DNA from: Phycisphaeraceae bacterium | Lineage (GTDB): Bacteria > Planctomycetota > Phycisphaerae > Phycisphaerales > Phycisphaeraceae | Length of the DNA stretch: 8,684 nt | Reading direction: 5' to 3' | NCBI GenBank assembly: GCA_029260695.1 | Contig: JAJDCT010000299.1 | Location: 1 to 8,684, forward strand | Translations under genes and position numbers: made by a program | Shown: one piece after another, positions 6,029 to 8,684 of the stretch | How the letters are laid out: each line of letters begins with the position of its first letter | Position numbering within the stretch: the first letter of the stretch is position 1 | Notes under the pieces: model-generated | Databases searched by the model: none | The model's input: the letters and a program-made list of their open reading frames with translations, nothing else | Told to the model about the DNA's origin: nothing

Positions 6029-6817
6029 CTAAGCCTGTGGGATGAGAGAAGAAGCCACTTCCCCGACCCAGTGCTGATGTAACTCAAACCACTTCGGCGA
6101 ATGAGTACCAAGTGCTGCTACCTGCCTGGGATGAGCTAGGGGCAGCACTTCAATGTTTATGTCGTCCAACTTGGCCTTATGCAGCCTGCCATAATCCTCC
6201 TCGGTTTCTCCGAAATCCCCAAGCCTCTTCCATCGGTCATCAAAATGCCACAGGAACCACTGAATCGGCTTGTCGCCCAATAGGATTAGTATGTCAGCCT
6301 TTGACTCCCTGATCTCTTCCAAGATGTCCTGCCTGCGTTGGTCGTCAGCCAGTTGGCTGGGAACGATGGGGATGGACGGCTTGGGTAGGTGGCACGGCTC
6401 CATCAACGGGATGTATTCGCGATCAAGGGCTTTCTTCTGCTTCGAGTTCATACAACTGCGAGGCACCAGATCGCAAAGCCATGCGTCCTCTCGGGTCAGT
6501 CCCAGTGGTTCAATGAATCGCTGATCGAGTGCGATGCCCGACGGTCCATTGTACATGGAGGCGGCGGGAACCAGTGTCCCTGCCTCTTCTGGAATGGGGA
6601 TGCGGGTTAGGATTTTCTCTACTCCGTCGCCTCGCCAGAATATCTCCGGTTCGCTGGCTACAGCCAGGGCGGCGGCCTTCTGTTCTCCGTTTGCACCGAT
6701 CCATCTGGCATGCACTGCGCTGGCATACACACCCAGCACGAACGCACGCTTCGGGGATCGGTCCAGTTGGGCGAGATCATGTACAGGTTCACCAAATGGG
6801 AATGTTCCTGCTATCAA
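6029..6817 (-). CDS. Divergent uracil-DNA-glycosylase-superfamily protein
   Basis: A 262-residue soluble protein with the layout of the uracil-DNA glycosylase superfamily. AFVLGVYASAVHARW (25-39) stands where the first active-site motif (GxxPG/S) lies, PSGIALDQRFIEPLGL (92-107) and CDLVPRSC (115-122) follow, ADILILLGDKPIQWFL (174-189) forms a central strand, and LPLAHPRQ (225-232) corresponds to the HPS-type motif near the end. The substitutions at both motifs (no GQxPG, HPRQ in place of HPSP) make catalysis on uracil uncertain. The start is TTG: no ATG or GTG lies in frame upstream before the TGA at 6847-6845, and CGGGAG sits six bases before the TTG. The stop is TAG. GC content in sampled lines is about 52-57%, lower than in the second glycosylase gene. 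That second superfamily member lies 198 bp upstream. It could act on another damaged or modified base. Confidence 0.68.
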   Translation of the reverse strand: MIAGTFPFGEPVHDLAQLDRSPKRAFVLGVYASAVHARWIGANGEQKAAALAVASEPEIFWRGDGVEKILTRIPIPEEAGTLVPAASMYNGPSGIALDQRFIEPLGLTREDAWLCDLVPRSCMNSKQKKALDREYIPLMEPCHLPKPSIPIVPSQLADDQRRQDILEEIRESKADILILLGDKPIQWFLWHFDDRWKRLGDFGETEEDYGRLHKAKLDDINIEVLPLAHPRQVAALGTHSPKWFELHQHWVGEVASSLIPQA

Positions 6818-6993
6818 ATGTAGCTCCCGAGTTTTGCAAGCGCATCATTGCAGAACGGTTCGTAGTCGGAAAAAGACTCAGGGAAAGGGTCGGCTATTGC
6901 AGGCGATCCAGTGATCGTAAAAATGTCGATCGTGATGAGACAAAAATCTGGAACATGCGCAGCATGATACCTGCAGGCGGGCAAGTACTGCAA
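6814..6993 (-). CDS. Possible small ORF overlapping the start of the UDG-like gene
   Basis: Between the two glycosylase-type genes the minus strand stays open for about 60 codons, ending TGA at 6816-6814, which overlaps the TTG start of the next gene in the pattern TTGA. The peptide includes FCLITIDIFTITGSP, ADPFPESFSDYEP and ends ALAKLGSYI. It reads like protein and runs in the same direction as its neighbours. Only TTG starts exist (6993 or 6984), neither with a ribosome binding site. The codon-aligned plus strand is also open here, and the region is only about 45% GC in one sampled line (6901-6960), so it may instead be a gene remnant. I do not recognise a family. Confidence 0.22.
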   Translation of the reverse strand: MQYLPACRYHAAHVPDFCLITIDIFTITGSPAIADPFPESFSDYEPFCNDALAKLGSYI

Positions 6994-7015
6994 GAAAATA
7001 TGCTTGGTTGCCGGT

Positions 7016-7627
7016 TTATGCGTTCAGCCCGCCGCGCAGGCGTCTTTGTAGCGCCGGCAGCGTCTGCTTTTCGAACCACTGATTCTTTTTAAGCCAGATA
7101 TTATTGCGTGGTGAGGGGTGGGGGAGGGCGATCTGAGATGGCAGCAGCTTTTTATGGTCCTGGACGGCGGCGGTGATGGTTTTGTATTGCTTGGGGAGGT
7201 AGTGGTCCAGGGCGTAGCGGCCGATGAGGACGGTGAGTTGGATGTGGGGCATGGCCTTGATGAGTTTGGGATGCCAGGTGGGGGCGCAGATGGGTAGGGG
7301 TGCGAGGTCGCCACCCCCGGAAGCTTTCCCGGATTTCCCCCCGGAGGGCCGGGTGCCGGGGTAGCACAAGCCCATGGGGACCAGGGCGATCAGGTCGGGG
7401 TTGTAGAATTGATCGTCGGTGATGTTGAGCCATTCGCGGAGGCGTTGGCCTGACTTGTCGTCCCAGGGGATGCCGGTTTGGTTAGCGACGGAGCCGGGGG
7501 CCTGGCCGATGATCATGATGCGCGATTGCTTACTCCCTTGCAGGAGCGGGCGCGGGGGTGTGGGGAGGTCTTTGGCGCAGAGGGTGCAACGTCGGGCGTC
7601 GGTGATGACTTTCAGGGTGTGGGCCAT
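7016..7627 (-). CDS. Uracil-DNA glycosylase family protein
   Basis: A 203-residue protein with clear uracil-DNA-glycosylase superfamily motifs. GQAPGSVANQTGIPWDD (41-57) is the catalytic/uracil-pocket motif, CYPG (88-91) and CAPTWHP (114-120) follow, LTVLIGRYALDHYL (131-144) is the core strand, and LPHPSPRNNIWLKKN (168-182) carries the HPSP motif. Cys14 and Cys17 near the N-terminus together with Cys88 and Cys114 have the order of the 4Fe-4S ligands of family-4 enzymes, so a cluster is plausible. Such enzymes remove uracil from DNA to start base-excision repair. Between GT (91-92) and the conserved LAPLPxCAP there is a Ser/Gly/Lys-rich stretch (PSGGKSGKASGGGD) several residues longer than I expect. 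The ATG at 7627 has only a weak GAG upstream. A second superfamily member follows downstream on the same strand, and a GH57 gene diverges on the other side. Confidence 0.85.
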   Translation of the reverse strand: MAHTLKVITDARRCTLCAKDLPTPPRPLLQGSKQSRIMIIGQAPGSVANQTGIPWDDKSGQRLREWLNITDDQFYNPDLIALVPMGLCYPGTRPSGGKSGKASGGGDLAPLPICAPTWHPKLIKAMPHIQLTVLIGRYALDHYLPKQYKTITAAVQDHKKLLPSQIALPHPSPRNNIWLKKNQWFEKQTLPALQRRLRGGLNA

Positions 7628-7672
7628 GGGTCTCTATTTTCATGCGGTACGGGAGGGATGCTGGCTATTCTA

Positions 7673-7700
7673 TTTACTTCCGGTTGGGCCGTGGTACAAT
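7673..7700 (+). promoter_or_regulatory. Possible promoter for the GH57 gene
   Basis: TACAAT at 7695-7700 is a five-of-six match to TATAAT. TTTACT at 7673-7678 is a four-of-six match to TTGACA with a 16-base spacer. Transcription would begin near 7707, just before the palindrome at 7712-7725. This is a prediction from motif spacing only. Confidence 0.4.
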
Positions 7701-7711
7701 CGGGGCGGTTG

Positions 7712-7725
7712 TTTAACCGGTTAAA
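7712..7725. promoter_or_regulatory. Perfect 14-bp palindrome, probable repressor operator
   Basis: TTTAACCGGTTAAA is a perfect even palindrome with a central CG pair, the architecture of LacI-family operators. It lies between the possible -10 box (7695-7700) and the ribosome binding site GGGAGG (7735-7740) of the secreted GH57 gene. A bound repressor there would block transcription just after initiation. It lies in the divergent gap between the glycosidase and the uracil-DNA glycosylase, but nearer the former. No regulator gene is in the window. Confidence 0.5.
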
Positions 7726-7746
7726 TTGGCTGTTGGGAGGTGTTGC

Positions 7747-8684
7747 ATGTCATTGGGCCGAGTTATTGTTGTGATGTGTGTTGTGGCTATTGGGGGGGCA
7801 CCGGGGGTGCGGGGGGTGGTTCAGCGGGCGTCGGCTCAGGAGACGATGAACGTTGGGTTCATGTGGCACATGCATCAGCCGCAGTATCGGCCTGGTGAGA
7901 ACGTGCTGCAGACGGATGCGTCGGGGGCGTTTTCGTTCAGCGTGACGGACGTGCACAATCAGAGGTTGGGGCCATATACCAGTTGGCCAAAGGACGCGAT
8001 CCAGTCGGGGTTGGCGTTGTCGCATTTAGGGGCGCAGGTTTCGTTTTCCGGATCATTGATTCAGAACCTCAACACGTTGGAGGCGGCGGGTGTGAACGGG
8101 GGGCAGTGGAATAATTGGGAGGCGGGGTACAAGCAGGCGGCGCAGTGGGACACATCGTTGGGCAACCCGCGTCTTGACATGGTGAACTTTGGTTTTAATC
8201 ACCCGCTGATGCCGTTGTTGGATACGCGGGACATCACGATGCAGATCTAGCTGCAGAAGCGTGTGCATGAGCAGACGTGGGGGCCGGGCGTGCCGTTCAG
8301 CAAGGGGATGTTCCCGCCGGAGACGGCGTTCAGTTCGCGGATCATCCCGGCACTGGTGGCGGAGGGGATCGAGTGGTCGATCGTGGACTCGATCCATCTT
8401 GAGCGTGCGACGCAGGGGTATCCGCATACGAATGCGTCGAATCTGTTTGCGCCGAACAAGGCGGACCAGATCAACCCGGCGATCCCGAGCAATCAGTGGG
8501 TGCAGTTGAATAATCTGTGGGCGCCTAGCAAGGTGGCTGCGCCGTTCGCGTATCGGCCACACAACGTGCAGCACGTAGATCCTGATACGGGAGCGATCAG
8601 TCATATCGTGGCGGTGCCCGCGGCTCGTTACGAAGGGAACGAAGACGGGCGGGGTGGGTTCGGGGCGTTGCAGTACGAGCAGGT
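7747..8684 (+). pseudogene. Secreted GH57-type glycosidase gene, interrupted by an in-frame TAG and cut by the window end
   Basis: The start ATG has GGGAGG six bases upstream, and residues 1-30 form a signal peptide (VIVVMCVVAI, cleavage near ASA). The mature part starts with NVGFMWHMHQPQYRPG, the first glycoside-hydrolase-57 motif (HQP), then NFGFNHPLMPLLDTRD (148-162). Codon 168 is TAG, and the same frame continues without another stop to the window end: LQKRVHEQTWGPGVPF, then GMFPPETAF, where Glu192 sits where GH57 enzymes have their catalytic glutamate, and later RYEGNEDGRGGFGALQYE. The TAG therefore cuts the enzyme before its catalytic residue. Codon use (G-ending, GC-rich) is the same on both sides, so it is one gene. 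CAG (Gln) to TAG by one C-to-T change is the simplest explanation. A decayed gene, a sequencing error or genuine readthrough all remain possible. GH57 members act on alpha-glucans; the substrate here is unknown. Confidence 0.8.
8248..8250 (+). other. In-frame amber codon within the GH57 reading frame
   Basis: ATC-TAG-CTG. The base after the stop is C, a context in which UAG stops can be leaky in some systems. TAG is used as the normal terminal stop of secA (426-428) and of the UDG-like gene (6031-6029), so the organism does not appear to reassign TAG generally. Confidence 0.85.

Noticed and set aside
5818..6111. Upstream extension of the hemolysin III frame
   Set aside because: The family similarity and a ribosome binding site both begin at 5817; the extension overlaps the end of the UDG-like gene and has no conserved character.
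6529..7092. 187-residue plus-strand ORF
   Set aside because: Most of it is antisense to the two UDG-superfamily genes, which have clear motifs. Only the part over the 6818-7015 gap is ambiguous, and that is noted separately.
8248..8250. General reassignment of TAG to an amino acid
   Set aside because: secA and the UDG-like gene end with TAG exactly where their families should end.

Overview
The window looks like a chromosomal segment from a planctomycete, most likely of the class Phycisphaerae. The clearest signs are a secreted protein that combines a PEP-CTERM sorting tail with the paired dockerin-like motif GDxNxDGF(V/I)GxEDLNxVLSxWN, a 58-residue zinc-ribbon protein of a type I associate with planctomycetes, many starts with weak or no Shine-Dalgarno sequence, and roughly 55-65% GC in most genes. 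These assignments come from recognising families by eye; no database search was run.

Layout, left to right. Positions 1-428 (+) hold the C-terminal end of SecA. A 236-bp gap with weak hairpins leads to a possible 29-residue membrane peptide at 665-754 (+), which converges on the secreted dockerin/PEP-CTERM protein at 760-1713 (-). Upstream of that is hemW at 1841-3199 (-), a radical-SAM protein whose frame is interrupted, but not broken, by a 167-bp inverted-repeat element built of heptamer repeats. An FHA-domain protein (3240-3758, +) diverges from hemW. A densely structured non-coding stretch (3759-3946) follows, then four minus-strand genes: the zinc-ribbon protein (3947-4123), a lipoprotein of unknown function (4301-5128), a hemolysin III/PAQR-type membrane protein (5188-5817), and a divergent uracil-DNA-glycosylase-like protein (6029-6817). 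A second, more canonical uracil-DNA glycosylase family protein sits at 7016-7627 (-). Finally, a secreted GH57-type glycosidase gene begins at 7747 (+) and runs off the window; its frame carries a single TAG at codon 168.

The genes do not form one pathway. The plausible functional groupings are the hemolysin III gene with the lipoprotein behind it (59-bp gap, same strand), and the two uracil-DNA-glycosylase-superfamily genes standing side by side, one of them in lower-GC DNA. The GH57 gene has a good ribosome binding site, a possible promoter and a perfect 14-bp palindrome in its leader that resembles a LacI-family operator.

No rRNA, tRNA, CRISPR array or recognisable transposase was seen, and no convincing hairpin-plus-T-tract terminator was found. 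The most distinctive signals are the in-frame repeat element inside hemW, the amber codon in the GH57 gene, the GH57 operator palindrome, the competing hairpins downstream of the zinc-ribbon gene, and the reversal of G/C strand skew between about 3.8 and 6 kb.
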